Position numbers and translations under genes: made by a program. Below the pieces are notes generated by a model. It did no database searches and was not told the DNA's origin. It worked only from the letters and a program-made list of their open reading frames with translations. From JAUMBM01 sp964441755 (lineage in GTDB: Bacteria > Bacteroidota > Bacteroidia > Chitinophagales > Saprospiraceae): a stretch of DNA of 64,000 nucleotides. Below, piece by piece: positions 42,139-51,385 of the stretch (position 1 is the first letter of the stretch; the number at the start of each line of letters is the position of its first letter). The stretch spans positions 277,964 through 341,963 of the forward strand of contig CAYTVG010000003.1 of assembly GCA_964441755.1 (NCBI GenBank). The letters run 5' to 3'.

Positions 42139-42822
42139 CTATTCTACAAACTTATACCCAACCCCCCGGATAGACAGGAAGAGTACCGGATTTTTGGGAT
42201 CTTCCTCAAAGTATTTACGGAAGGAGAGTATAAAATTATCGATGGTACGTGTACTTGGGTATACATCATAGCCCCATACTGCCTGTAGAATTTGCTGTCG
42301 GCTGACCACCTCTCCTTTTCGGTCGAGAAGCAGCTTGAGCAACATGGCTTCCTTCTTGGTGAGCGTAAAATTGCCATTGCGCCCTTTTGCTTCGAAGGTA
42401 GCAAAATTGACTTCATTGCCGGCAAAAGTATACACATCTGCTATGGGCTCCGATTGGCGGGAGCTGCGAGAAATCAGCTTCTTGATGCGCAGCAGCAGCT
42501 CTTCGAGCACAAACGGCTTGGTGAGGTAATCATCTCCTCCCCGCTTCAGGCCGGCGATGCGATCCTGCGCGCTGTCCTTGGCTGTCAGAAAAATGATGGG
42601 CACCTCGCGGTTGGTAAGGCGCAGTTTTTCGCATATTTGAAAGCCGTCGATCTCCGGCAGCATAACATCCAGAATGATGAGATCAAAATGCTGTGTATCG
42701 GCATAGCGCAGCGCGTCAAGGCCATGTGCTGCCGTAACGACTTCGTAACCATCAATTTCCAGATTGAACTTGACTGTTTCCCGGATACTCTCTTCATCTT
42801 CGACAAGCAAGATTCTGTGCAT
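42139..42822 (-). CDS. OmpR-family response regulator
   Basis: A 227-residue DNA-binding response regulator. The receiver domain has the acidic pair in LLVEDEESI, the phosphorylatable Asp at 52 (LIILDVMLPEIDGF), Thr in IFLTAKD and Lys in DYLTKPF. The C-terminal winged helix (about 130-227) has FTLTKKEAMLLKLLLDRKGEVVSR and VWGYDVYPSTRTIDNFILSFRKYF. The start at 42822 (MHRILLVEDEES) is preferred; the ATG at 42834 adds four residues. It should be the partner of the histidine kinase upstream, but a hairpin and a 158-nt gap separate them. Confidence 0.94.
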   Translation of the reverse strand: MHRILLVEDEESIRETVKFNLEIDGYEVVTAAHGLDALRYADTQHFDLIILDVMLPEIDGFQICEKLRLTNREVPIIFLTAKDSAQDRIAGLKRGGDDYLTKPFVLEELLLRIKKLISRSSRQSEPIADVYTFAGNEVNFATFEAKGRNGNFTLTKKEAMLLKLLLDRKGEVVSRQQILQAVWGYDVYPSTRTIDNFILSFRKYFEEDPKNPVLFLSIRGVGYKFVE

Positions 42823-42862
42823 GATATATGGCAAATTAGTATTGTTAAAATGAGGCTGTTAT

Positions 42863-42902
42863 CACCCATTTTGGGGTGGCTGACGCCAGCCCGAAATGGG
42901 TG
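42863..42902 (-). terminator. Hairpin between histidine kinase and response regulator genes
   Basis: An 18-position stem with one G-G mismatch and loop TGAC (outer arm CACCCATTTT). It belongs to the GC-core family (GTGGC-loop-GCCAG). It lies 78 nt after the kinase stop and 40 nt before the regulator start, so it may attenuate read-through from the tex-kinase unit. Confidence 0.6.
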
Positions 42903-42980
42903 GATTTACTTTTCATTTATTAATTTCCCCAAAAAAAGACAAAAAATAAACAATCTGAAGATTACATTTTCGCGAGCTTG

Positions 42981-43982
42981 TCAAAGTGGCAGGCGGATAT
43001 TGAAGACTGTGCCCCGAGGTTTGTTGTCGGCGAGTTCTATAGTCCCCCTGTGCGCCCGGACGATCTCCCGGACGATAAACAAGCCCAGCCCGGTGCCCTT
43101 GGTTTGGCGGGTATCCTCATTACCTACGCGATAAAATTTTTCAAAAACCTTAGCCTTTTCGGCATCAGGTACACCCATCCCTTCATCACAAACACTTATC
43201 TCAAGCCAATGGTTGTCAATTTTTCGCAAGCTGAGTGTAATTTTCGCCGGCGGGCGGCTGTATTTGGCAGCATTTTCGAGCAAGTTGGTCACTACCGAAT
43301 GCAAGCCGGCCTTGTCACCCTCAATCACCGGCAGGTGGTCTGTACAGGTAAAAACCCATTGAAATTCGGCCTGTTTATGGCGTATGCGCTCCAGGCAATC
43401 CGACAACAGCTCCTCCAGATCAATAGGCTCCCGATTGGGTTGATAGGCCGACTCCAGCCGGGCGGAGAGCAACAAATCTTCGACCAGCTTAGTCAGGCGA
43501 TCCGTTTCCCGCATACCATTTTCCCCTAATCGGTGAATCTGTTCAGTGTTGAGCGTACGGCGCAACAGCGTTTCCAGTACGAGGCGGATACCCGCCAAGG
43601 GCGATTTGAGTTCGTGCGTAATTGAGAGCAGGAAGTTGCGCTGCTGTCGGGCCGCCTCCATTTCGCGTTTGAAAGCACCTGAGATGATGTAGATACCAGC
43701 CAGCACACTGAGAATGAGCGCAAGTGACTCGCCGATAATCATGTATTCCTGCCGCCGATAATGCTTTTCCAGTTCCCGGTAGCGGTCGCTGCCATAGAAA
43801 TCTGCTTCGGTAGTTACCAGTCCCTCAGCGACCATACCCATCTTCTGCAATTCAACTTTTGCCTGAAAAGCATCCCTGTTTTTGGTAAAAAGCAGCACGG
43901 ACCACCAGACGAAAGCCAGCAGCATATAGCCGAGCACAATGAAGGTAAATAATCGCAACTGCTTATCTTTCATTTTTTTCAC
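42981..43982 (-). CDS. Sensor histidine kinase
   Basis: A 333-residue inner-membrane kinase. Two helices (about 10-32 and 81-101) flank a short 48-residue extracytoplasmic loop. The HisKA H-box SITHELKSPLAG places the phosphoacceptor at H123. The HATPase domain has the N-box NLLENAAKYS, G1 VCDEGMGV and G2 KGTGLGLFIV. The small loop suggests that the sensed signal is membrane-borne or is passed by another protein. It begins 6 nt after the tex stop codon and is probably co-transcribed with tex. The cognate regulator is the next gene. Confidence 0.94.
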   Translation of the reverse strand: MKKMKDKQLRLFTFIVLGYMLLAFVWWSVLLFTKNRDAFQAKVELQKMGMVAEGLVTTEADFYGSDRYRELEKHYRRQEYMIIGESLALILSVLAGIYIISGAFKREMEAARQQRNFLLSITHELKSPLAGIRLVLETLLRRTLNTEQIHRLGENGMRETDRLTKLVEDLLLSARLESAYQPNREPIDLEELLSDCLERIRHKQAEFQWVFTCTDHLPVIEGDKAGLHSVVTNLLENAAKYSRPPAKITLSLRKIDNHWLEISVCDEGMGVPDAEKAKVFEKFYRVGNEDTRQTKGTGLGLFIVREIVRAHRGTIELADNKPRGTVFNIRLPL

Positions 43983-43988
43983 CTTTAC

Positions 43989-46112
43989 TTATACCCCTCG
44001 CATACTGAGTTGTACCCTTGCGCGAGCGACATCCACCTCCAGCACCTTTACCTGTACCTCCTGATTGAGACGCAGCACATCGGCCGGATTTTTGACAAAC
44101 TTATCAGCGATTTGCGAGATGTGTACCAACCCCTTTTCCTTGATACCAATATCGATGAAAGCCCCGAAGTTGGTAATATTGGTCACAATCCCCGGCAGCA
44201 CCATGCCGGGTTGCAAATCTTCTATAGTAGAAACATTACCAAAGTCGAAGGGTTTGGCCTGCCCCCGCGGATCGAGGCCGGGTTTGTCCAGTTCGGATAA
44301 AATATCCCTGAGTGTTGGCAGTCCCACATCAGCACTCAGGTAATCCTGCAGCCTGATTCGGCGGCGCAGCTCAGGCCGTGCGATGAGTTCAGCAACGCCA
44401 ACGCCCAGATCGGCTGCCATTCGTTCCACCAGCGCGTAGCGCTCGGGATGGACAGCTGTATTGTCGAGCGGGTTGGCAGCCTCCCGAATGCGCAGGAAGC
44501 CTGCGCTCTGTTCAAAAGCTTTTTCCCCCAGGCGGCTCACTTTCAGCAGTTCGCGGCGTGAGCGAAAAGGGCCATTGGCCGTGCGGTAGCTGACAATATT
44601 CTGCGCCAGTACCGGTCCGAGCCCCGACACATAGGTCAACAAATGCTTGCTGGCCGTATTGAGATTGATGCCTACGCTATTGACACAGCTCTCCACCGTC
44701 CGGTCGAGGCTATCGCGCAACATAGGCTGATTGACATCGTGCTGATACTGACCGACGCCAATACTTTTGGCATCTATTTTGACCAGCTCTGCCAGTGGAT
44801 CCAGCAATCGACGGCCGATACTGACTGCACCGCGCACCGTAATGTCATGGTCAGGAAACTCTTCCCGTGCCAGCTCTGAAGCCGAATAGATAGAAGCTCC
44901 CGCCTCGTTGACGACAAAGATGTCAACAGGCCTGTCAAAGTTGACTCCCCTCAAAAAAGCAGCTGTCTCACGGCTGGCAGTGCCACTACCCAGCGCGATG
45001 GCCTCCACCGCAAAGCGGTCGGCCAAATCTTCAAGCTTCATGGCTGCGCCAAAAGCATCATTTTGGGGAGGGTTGGGAAAAATGGCATCATAGGCCAGCA
45101 GGTTGCCGCTTTCGTCGAGGCAAACCACCTTGCAGCCCGTGCGGAAGCCCGGATCAATACCCATCACCCGTTTTTGACCCAGGGGAGCCGAGAGCAGCAA
45201 TTGCCGCAAGTTGGCTACGAACACATCAATAGCCTCTTTATCAGCACGTTCCTTTGACAGATGCCGAAATTCTGTCTCAATCCCGGGCGCCAGCAGCCGC
45301 TGATAGCCGTCAGCTACCGCCAAGCGTACCTGTTCAGCTGCGGGCCCGCGCCCCTTGACAAACTGCTGCTCGAGCCGGGCGATCACCGCCTCGTCTTCGG
45401 GACCAATGACAACGCGCAGTATCCCCTCTGACTCAGCGCGAAAGATGGCCAGTAAGCGGTGGCTTGGGCACTTAGAGAGCGGCTCCTGGTAGTTGAAATA
45501 ATCCCTGTACTTGGCTCCCTCTTCCTCCTTGCCACGCGCTACTTTGGCCGCAACGGCCGCCTCTTTGGCAAAAGCAGCACGCACGCGGTTGCGTGCAATT
45601 TCGTCTTCGCTGACCAGCTCCGCTATGATGTCGCGGGCGCCCTCGAGAGCCGCCTCCACATCGGGTACCGCCTCCTGCAGGAAAGGCGCAGCCAGCTGCT
45701 CCAGCCGGTCATCCTTCTGTGCCAAAATCGCCAGCGCGAGCGGCTCCAGGCCGCGCTCGCGGGCAACACCCGCCCGCGTTTTGCGCTTGCGCTTGTATGG
45801 CAGGTACAGATCCTCCAGTTCCGAAGCATCATACGTAGCTTCAATACGGGCGCGCAGCTCGGCCGTCAGCTTGCCCTGCTCTTCGATAGAGGCCAGGATA
45901 GAAGCCCGGCGTTTTTCCAGCTCTTCGAGCCGCCGCATCAACTGTTGGATGTCGGCAATCTCAACCTCATCGAGTTCGCCGGTAGCCTCTTTGCGGTAGC
46001 GCGCAATAAACGGAATGGTAGCTCCTTCCGACAATAACTGCATGACAGCAGCCACCTGCCGCTCAGCAATTGACAGTCGCTGCGCAATTATTTGCTTATG
46101 AATATGCTGCAT
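43989..46112 (-). CDS. tex: RNA-binding transcriptional accessory protein Tex
   Basis: A 707-residue nucleic-acid-binding protein. Its N-terminal helical domain contains ATIPFIARYRKEATGELDEVEI. A central YqgF/RNase H-like domain carries RVMGIDPGFRTGCKVVCLD. Helix-hairpin-helix motifs follow, near 500-560 (LNTASKHLLTYVSGLGPVLAQNI). A C-terminal S1 domain starts near 630 (GMVLPGIVTNITNFGAFIDIG). The family modulates transcription and its members associate with RNA polymerase and nascent RNA. The histidine kinase gene follows after 6 nt on the same strand, an uncommon pairing. Confidence 0.96.
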   Translation of the reverse strand: MQHIHKQIIAQRLSIAERQVAAVMQLLSEGATIPFIARYRKEATGELDEVEIADIQQLMRRLEELEKRRASILASIEEQGKLTAELRARIEATYDASELEDLYLPYKRKRKTRAGVARERGLEPLALAILAQKDDRLEQLAAPFLQEAVPDVEAALEGARDIIAELVSEDEIARNRVRAAFAKEAAVAAKVARGKEEEGAKYRDYFNYQEPLSKCPSHRLLAIFRAESEGILRVVIGPEDEAVIARLEQQFVKGRGPAAEQVRLAVADGYQRLLAPGIETEFRHLSKERADKEAIDVFVANLRQLLLSAPLGQKRVMGIDPGFRTGCKVVCLDESGNLLAYDAIFPNPPQNDAFGAAMKLEDLADRFAVEAIALGSGTASRETAAFLRGVNFDRPVDIFVVNEAGASIYSASELAREEFPDHDITVRGAVSIGRRLLDPLAELVKIDAKSIGVGQYQHDVNQPMLRDSLDRTVESCVNSVGINLNTASKHLLTYVSGLGPVLAQNIVSYRTANGPFRSRRELLKVSRLGEKAFEQSAGFLRIREAANPLDNTAVHPERYALVERMAADLGVGVAELIARPELRRRIRLQDYLSADVGLPTLRDILSELDKPGLDPRGQAKPFDFGNVSTIEDLQPGMVLPGIVTNITNFGAFIDIGIKEKGLVHISQIADKFVKNPADVLRLNQEVQVKVLEVDVARARVQLSMRGV

Positions 46113-46192
46113 AGTTGATTATTTTGGACATCCGGTAAAGGCCCGGATACGCTCTCAAAAGCCCGCCAAGGTAAGCGTTTTCACGCAGACAG

Positions 46193-46229
46193 AAAAGCAC
46201 CGCTCCCACAAACGGGGGGCGGTGCTTTT
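46193..46229 (-). terminator. Terminator of the ribonucleotide reductase gene
   Basis: AAAAGCACCGC and GCGGTGCTTTT arms, extended by CCC/GGG, around a short loop. It lies 24 nt beyond the stop codon at 46253. Confidence 0.8.
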
Positions 46230-46252
46230 TTTGCAAAACAAGCTCAATGCGC

Positions 46253-48817
46253 CTAGCCGCAGTGCGAGTAGCCGCAGCTCTTACAGATCAGACAACCCTC
46301 TTTATAGATCAGTCCGTCGTGATCGTGGCAGCTCGGGCACTCACTGTTGGAAGCCTTGGCTCCATCCGGCACAAACTGTTTGAGTGAGCGCACGATACCA
46401 TTCTTCCAGGTATTGATATAATCGTCCTCAGCATTGAGTCCTTCCACCAGATCCACCACCTGAACGATAGGCATACCATGACGCAGCACCCCGCTGATCA
46501 GCTTGGCATAGTTCCAATACTCCTTATTGAAAGAGCGGGAAAGTCCCTCGATGGTAACGCGATAGCCATCTTTGTCGAGGAACTGGAAGTTGTACAAATT
46601 CCGCCCTTCCTCATCTTTCGCCTTGATTACCCAACCACTGGATACATAATCAGGGAGAAGGAAAGTATCGACAGCCCGACCGGTGAAAATTTCATAGGGA
46701 TGCTCGTCGTACAAGCCAATGACTGCGATCCAGTCCTCCTCCGCATTTTTGAAGCGGACAACCTTTGCCTCCAGCCTTTCAGGCCGCTTGGGCGGCATGG
46801 TTTCGCGGAAGCCGGTCTCTGTCTTTTCATTTTTACTGCTCTCAGCGACCAGCACGCCCGAGCGCGAGCCATCGCGATAGATAGTACACCCTTTGCACCC
46901 GGCCTCCCAGGCCGTTTCGTATATTTTTTTCACCATCTCGACCGATGTATCTTCAGGAACATTGACGGTTACCGAGATCGAGTGATCAACCCACTTCTGG
47001 ATAGCCCCCTGCATCTTGACCTTCTGCACCCAGTCCACGTCGTTGGCCGTAGCACGGAAGTAAGGAGATTTTTCTATCAGCGGCCGCAGCTCTGCTGCTG
47101 ACATCTTAGTGACTTTATTGACGTCATACCCATTGGCCAGCAGCCAGGTGATAAATTTGTGGTGGAAGACATTGTATTCTTCCCAGGAGTCACCTACTTC
47201 GTCTACAAAAGTTACCCGTGCATCTTTATCGTTGGGATTCACCTTGCGGCGGCGCAGATAGCTGATGAGAAAAGCAGGTTCAATTCCGGAAGTGGTCTGT
47301 GTCATAAGGCTGGTAGTACCCGTGGGTGCTATGGTCAACAGCGCGATATTGCGGCGGCCATGTGCAACCATTTCCTCATAGAGCGCCGGATCAGCTGACC
47401 GCAGGCGCTGGACGAAGGGGTTCTTTTCCTCACGGCTACTGTCGTAGATGGGGAAGGCACCGCGCTCGCGCGCCATGGTAACACTCGACCGATAGGCACT
47501 CGTAGCAAGGGTACGATGTACGTCAACCGAAAATTCGAGTGCTTCGTCGCTGCCATAACGCAAGCCCAGCGCTGCCAGCATATCGCCCTCTGCGGTAATG
47601 CCAAGTCCTGTGCGCCGGCCATTGATACAAGCCTTACGCACCTTTTCCCATAGCCGCCGCTCTGTTGCCTTGATCTCGTCATTCTCGGGATCGTTGACAA
47701 TCTTCTCCAGAATAGCGTCGATCTTTTCCAGCTCGAGATCGATGATATCGTCCATTACGCGCTGTGCCAGTTGCACATGCTGGGAAAACTTATCGAAATT
47801 AAACCAGGCGGCAGCCGTAAATGGCTGTTCTACATAGCTGTACAGGTTGATGGCTACCAGGCGGCAGCTATCATAGGGAGAGAGGGGTATCTCACCGCAG
47901 GGATTGGTGGAGATTGTTCTGTACCCTTTGTCTGCGTAGCAGTCCGGTACCGACTCCCTGATTACCGTATCCCAGAACAGTACGCCCGGCTCGGCAGATT
48001 TCCACGCGTTGTAGATGATTTTTTCCCACAGCTTAGCTGCATCAATTTCTTTTTCAAAACGGGGAGTCTTGGCATCGACAGGAAACTGCTGTTTGAACGG
48101 CTCCCCCTTAATCGCTTTGCGCATAAACTCATCCGTGATACGCACCGACACATTGGCACCTGTCACTTTACCCCGCTCAAGCTTGGCATCAATAAAATCC
48201 TCCGCATCAGGGTGTTTGACAGAAACCGTCAACATGAGTGCACCCCGACGCCCGTCCTGCGCCACCTCGCGCGTCGAATTAGAAAAACGCTCCATAAAAG
48301 GCACGATACCTGTCGACGTCAGCGCACTGTTCATGACTGGTGTTCCTTTTGGACGAATATGTGTAAGATCCTGACCTACACCACCCCGCCGCTTCATCAG
48401 CTGCACCTGCTCCTCATCCGCCTTGACGATACCGCCATAGGAATCTGAATCATTGCCAATGACAAAGCAATTGCTCAACGAAGAAATCTGCAAGGTATTT
48501 CCGATACCCGCCATCGGGCTGCCCTGCGGCACCACATAGCGGAAATCGCGCAATAACTCATACAGCTGCTCCTCAGCGACCGGATTAGGGTAGTTGAGCT
48601 CGATGCGCGCCAGCTCGCGGGCGATGCGGCGATGCATATCGTCCGGAGACAACTCGTATATATTGCCCAGAGAGTCTTTGAGGGCATACTTGTTGATCCA
48701 TACGTTCGCAGCCAGCTCATCGCCCTGGAAATAGGCAATGGAGGCCTTGAGGACTTCCTCATAGGGGTAGGCGGTCAGAGCCGCATCCGCCTTTCGCTTA
48801 ATCGCTGGTGGATTCAT
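46253..48817 (-). CDS. nrdJ: Adenosylcobalamin-dependent (class II) ribonucleotide reductase
   Basis: Reduces ribonucleotides to deoxyribonucleotides using adenosylcobalamin as radical source, so oxygen is not needed. 854 residues. The active-site finger loop ISTNPCGEIPLSPYDSC lies near 300-320, the active-site cysteine segment SLSNCFVIGND near 115, and the glycine-rich APTGTTSLMTQTTSGIEP near 505. The last 28 residues form a zinc-ribbon-like cysteine cluster (CPSC at 827-830, CLIC at 842-845, then C848 and C853) that may act as the redox tail. No ATP-cone is evident at the N-terminus. A very AT-rich region lies upstream; no cobalamin riboswitch could be recognised. Confidence 0.95.
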   Translation of the reverse strand: MNPPAIKRKADAALTAYPYEEVLKASIAYFQGDELAANVWINKYALKDSLGNIYELSPDDMHRRIARELARIELNYPNPVAEEQLYELLRDFRYVVPQGSPMAGIGNTLQISSLSNCFVIGNDSDSYGGIVKADEEQVQLMKRRGGVGQDLTHIRPKGTPVMNSALTSTGIVPFMERFSNSTREVAQDGRRGALMLTVSVKHPDAEDFIDAKLERGKVTGANVSVRITDEFMRKAIKGEPFKQQFPVDAKTPRFEKEIDAAKLWEKIIYNAWKSAEPGVLFWDTVIRESVPDCYADKGYRTISTNPCGEIPLSPYDSCRLVAINLYSYVEQPFTAAAWFNFDKFSQHVQLAQRVMDDIIDLELEKIDAILEKIVNDPENDEIKATERRLWEKVRKACINGRRTGLGITAEGDMLAALGLRYGSDEALEFSVDVHRTLATSAYRSSVTMARERGAFPIYDSSREEKNPFVQRLRSADPALYEEMVAHGRRNIALLTIAPTGTTSLMTQTTSGIEPAFLISYLRRRKVNPNDKDARVTFVDEVGDSWEEYNVFHHKFITWLLANGYDVNKVTKMSAAELRPLIEKSPYFRATANDVDWVQKVKMQGAIQKWVDHSISVTVNVPEDTSVEMVKKIYETAWEAGCKGCTIYRDGSRSGVLVAESSKNEKTETGFRETMPPKRPERLEAKVVRFKNAEEDWIAVIGLYDEHPYEIFTGRAVDTFLLPDYVSSGWVIKAKDEEGRNLYNFQFLDKDGYRVTIEGLSRSFNKEYWNYAKLISGVLRHGMPIVQVVDLVEGLNAEDDYINTWKNGIVRSLKQFVPDGAKASNSECPSCHDHDGLIYKEGCLICKSCGYSHCG

Positions 48818-49011
48818 AAGTTAAGCAGTGTAATGAAAAAATATGGGTCTAAAATTTTTCTCTTTCTTTCAGGGAGGAAATCTGTTCGCTCTATTTGAGA
48901 AGATAAAAATAGGGGGCTTTGTTGAATACTAAGTTAAGAATTTATACACTAATGTGGAAAACTTTTTTTTGACAATTAAAATATTTTTTTAAGTAAAATT
49001 AACAATCATTA

Positions 49012-49056
49012 CGGACTGCTCTGCACAGGCTCACGTGCCCGTTGCGGAGCAGTCCG
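49012..49056 (-). terminator. Terminator of upp
   Basis: 14-bp stem CGGACTGCTCTGCA with its complement (one T-G pair), large loop, 6 nt after the upp stop codon; a T-rich stretch follows on the minus strand. Confidence 0.75.
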
Positions 49057-49061
49057 GTGCA

Positions 49062-49712
49062 TTAATCCTGCAACTTAGGCCCGAAGCTCAGGTCACCTGC
49101 ATCACCCAGACCGGGCACAATATAACTTTTAGCTGTAAGTTCTTCATCTACATCTCCCAGCCAGAGGGTAGCATTGGGAAAAGCTCTGCGCACATAATCC
49201 ACACCCTGCTGCGATGCGATCACGGAGGCTATGTGCAGTTGCCGGGGCTGTCCGTAGCGCATCAATTCGCGCACAGCCAGCACCATACTGGCGCCGGTAG
49301 CCAGCATAGGATCTGCGATGACCAGCACTTTTTCGTCCAGCTCCGGGCAGGAGATATACTCCACAGCAATCTCGAAGCTACCGTCTTTATGATGTTTTCT
49401 GTAAGCTGAAACGAAAGCATTGCCGGCTCCGTCAAACATATCGAGCATCCCCTGGTGAAGCGGAAGCCCTGCGCGCAGGATGGTTGCCAGCACCAGCTTA
49501 TCCGAAGGCACCATAAGGTTGGCTGTGCCCAGGGGCGTCTCGACTTCCCTGTTTTCATAACTGAGGGTTTTGCTGATTTCAAAGGCCATGATTTGACCGA
49601 TGCGCTCCATATTGCGACGAAAGCGCATGGCATCATTCTGCGTAGCTACTCCCCTGATTTCAGCCAGGTAGTTGCCGAGTAAAGAAGGTGTATCACTGAG
49701 TATGCGTATCAT
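49062..49712 (-). CDS. upp: Uracil phosphoribosyltransferase
   Basis: Salvage enzyme making UMP from uracil and PRPP. 216 residues with the start at 49712 (MIRILSDTPSLL); an upstream in-frame ATG at 49829 would add 39 residues unlike the family and would cross the promoter. The PRPP loop VLVIADPMLATGASM and the C-terminal uracil-binding region VPGLGDAGDLSFGPK are clear. A TACATTTG minus-7 box is 18 nt upstream. Confidence 0.95.
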   Translation of the reverse strand: MIRILSDTPSLLGNYLAEIRGVATQNDAMRFRRNMERIGQIMAFEISKTLSYENREVETPLGTANLMVPSDKLVLATILRAGLPLHQGMLDMFDGAGNAFVSAYRKHHKDGSFEIAVEYISCPELDEKVLVIADPMLATGASMVLAVRELMRYGQPRQLHIASVIASQQGVDYVRRAFPNATLWLGDVDEELTAKSYIVPGLGDAGDLSFGPKLQD

Positions 49713-49729
49713 CCGGAAGCTATTTTTAG

Positions 49730-49737
49730 CAAATGTA
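49730..49737 (-). promoter_or_regulatory. Putative minus-7 box of upp
   Basis: Minus strand TACATTTG, full match to TAnnTTTG, 18 nt before the start codon; supports the short start. Confidence 0.5.
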
Positions 49738-49824
49738 CGCTTTTTATAGCGGGCTAAAAAATCGCAAGGGGCAGCAAAGTCAAAAAGAATTGTCCCCAAA
49801 GGCCTTTTCCAACAGAAAAAACGA

Positions 49825-49832
49825 TACATTTG
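49825..49832 (+). promoter_or_regulatory. Putative minus-7 box of the DUF1800 operon
   Basis: TACATTTG, full match to TAnnTTTG, 58 nt upstream of the chosen start at 49890 and overlapping the alternative ATG at 49830. Confidence 0.5.
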
Positions 49833-49889
49833 CCCAATACGTTTTCTTTAAATTTGCAAATACCCGCCCTCACCATAAATTATGCTTCC

Positions 49890-51350
49890 ATGGCGATAAT
49901 AACAGGATTAGAACCATTTGAGCCCAGTATCGACCAGCCCTGGGATGAGCGTCGTGTACAACATTTATACCAGCGGATTGGTTTTGGAGCATCTCTCACA
50001 CAGGTGAGGGAAGGATTACAGCTCAGCCCTTCGGTATTGGTAGACCAGCTCATCGACAATCTGCTGTCGCTGAGTCCGCCCGACCCACCCGAGTGGGCCA
50101 CCTGGCAGTGGAGCAACTATGGTAACGATACCGACTTGTATTCTGAACACAAGCGCGAACTTTCCCGTCGCTGGCTCAGTGACATCCACGGTGGTGACCC
50201 CAGAGCCAAGCTGGCGGTCTTCTGGCACAGCCATTTTGCAACGGAAGAGGTCGTTTATGACTGTCCGTCTTTCAAGTGGTCGTATTACAACCTGTTATAC
50301 AGCCGCTGTCTGGGCAATTTCCGGGCTTTAGTGACAGAGATGGGCCTCAATCCTGCTATGCTGATCTACCTCAACGGCAATATTAACGTAGTGGGTCAAC
50401 CCAATGAAAACTACGCCCGCGAACTAATGGAACTGTTTACCATGGGTGAAGGTAATGGCTATACCCAAAATGATATTGTCGAGGTAGCTCGCGCGCTCAC
50501 AGGCTGGCGTATCAACCGCTATGCCTGCGACATCACCGTAACCTTTTCTTCCGGCAGACATGATGCGGGCAGTAAGACCATTTTTGGGCAGACGGGCAAC
50601 TGGGGTTATGGGGATGTGCATGAATTGATATTCACGCAACGCAGCCAACAGGTTGCCAGCTATATCTGCAGCAAAATTTATCGTTACTTCGTCAATGCGA
50701 CGCCCGACTGGAACGTCATCGGTCAAATGGCACAGACGTTTACGGATAACAATTGGGAGCTTGCTCCTGTATTCAGACAAATCCTTAAAAGTGCTCATTT
50801 CTTTGACGAGGCTCAGCTCAATCACCGGATAAAAAGTCCCCTTGAAGCGCTTATTGGTCCTTTCCGCTTGCTGGGGATGGATCAGCTTGCGCCACTGACA
50901 GAAGATCAGCTCAATACCCTCAACTATTGGTTATACCTGTCGGGTGAAGAGCTTTTTAATCCGCCTGACGTGGCCGGCTGGCCCGGACAGCGCAGCTGGA
51001 TGAACGAGAATGCGCTCACCAGCCGCTGGAATTACACTGCCTCTCTGCTCTACGGTACCATCATCAACACCCCTGACAGCCGGGAGCATCTGCGGCAGCT
51101 GGCTATACAGCTCGTCGACGGCAATACGGAGGCCAGTGCTGAGGCTGTGGTGGAGGCTGTGGCCCGTTTCCTGCTCAAACGGGATCTGGAAGAAGATTTG
51201 CTCGACATAGCCGTTGCCTACTTTAAAGGGGAGGTGCCAGCCAACTACTTTGAAGACGGCACCTGGAATCTCTACTATGAGGAGCTGCCCGACCAGTTGC
51301 TGTCACTGTTTTATTACCTCACCCGCCTGCCCGAGTGGCAGCTGGCCTGA
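49890..51350 (+). CDS. DUF1800 domain protein
   Basis: A 486-residue protein of the DUF1800 family. Recognised by HLYQRIGFGASLTQVREG near the start, KLAVFWHSHFATEE, the NENYARELMELFTMGEGNGYTQNDI block and the C-terminal FNPPDVAGWPG. The family nearly always travels with DUF1501 genes, as here, and is thought to act in an extracytoplasmic setting; biochemical role unknown. No classical signal peptide is visible at this start. The ATG at 49830 is 20 codons upstream but overlaps a promoter box. The DUF1501 gene follows after 35 nt. Confidence 0.92.
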   Translation: MAIITGLEPFEPSIDQPWDERRVQHLYQRIGFGASLTQVREGLQLSPSVLVDQLIDNLLSLSPPDPPEWATWQWSNYGNDTDLYSEHKRELSRRWLSDIHGGDPRAKLAVFWHSHFATEEVVYDCPSFKWSYYNLLYSRCLGNFRALVTEMGLNPAMLIYLNGNINVVGQPNENYARELMELFTMGEGNGYTQNDIVEVARALTGWRINRYACDITVTFSSGRHDAGSKTIFGQTGNWGYGDVHELIFTQRSQQVASYICSKIYRYFVNATPDWNVIGQMAQTFTDNNWELAPVFRQILKSAHFFDEAQLNHRIKSPLEALIGPFRLLGMDQLAPLTEDQLNTLNYWLYLSGEELFNPPDVAGWPGQRSWMNENALTSRWNYTASLLYGTIINTPDSREHLRQLAIQLVDGNTEASAEAVVEAVARFLLKRDLEEDLLDIAVAYFKGEVPANYFEDGTWNLYYEELPDQLLSLFYYLTRLPEWQLA

Positions 51351-51385
51351 TCTATTTCCTGTTTCGCCAAAAAACGATCGCTATC

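Noticed and set aside
48818..49011. Possible cobalamin riboswitch or NrdR/DnaA boxes upstream of the class II ribonucleotide reductase
   Set aside because: The region is very AT-rich, but I could not find the B12-box or a pair of NrdR boxes; TTATACACT and GTGGAAAAC near 48945-48965 only loosely resemble DnaA boxes.
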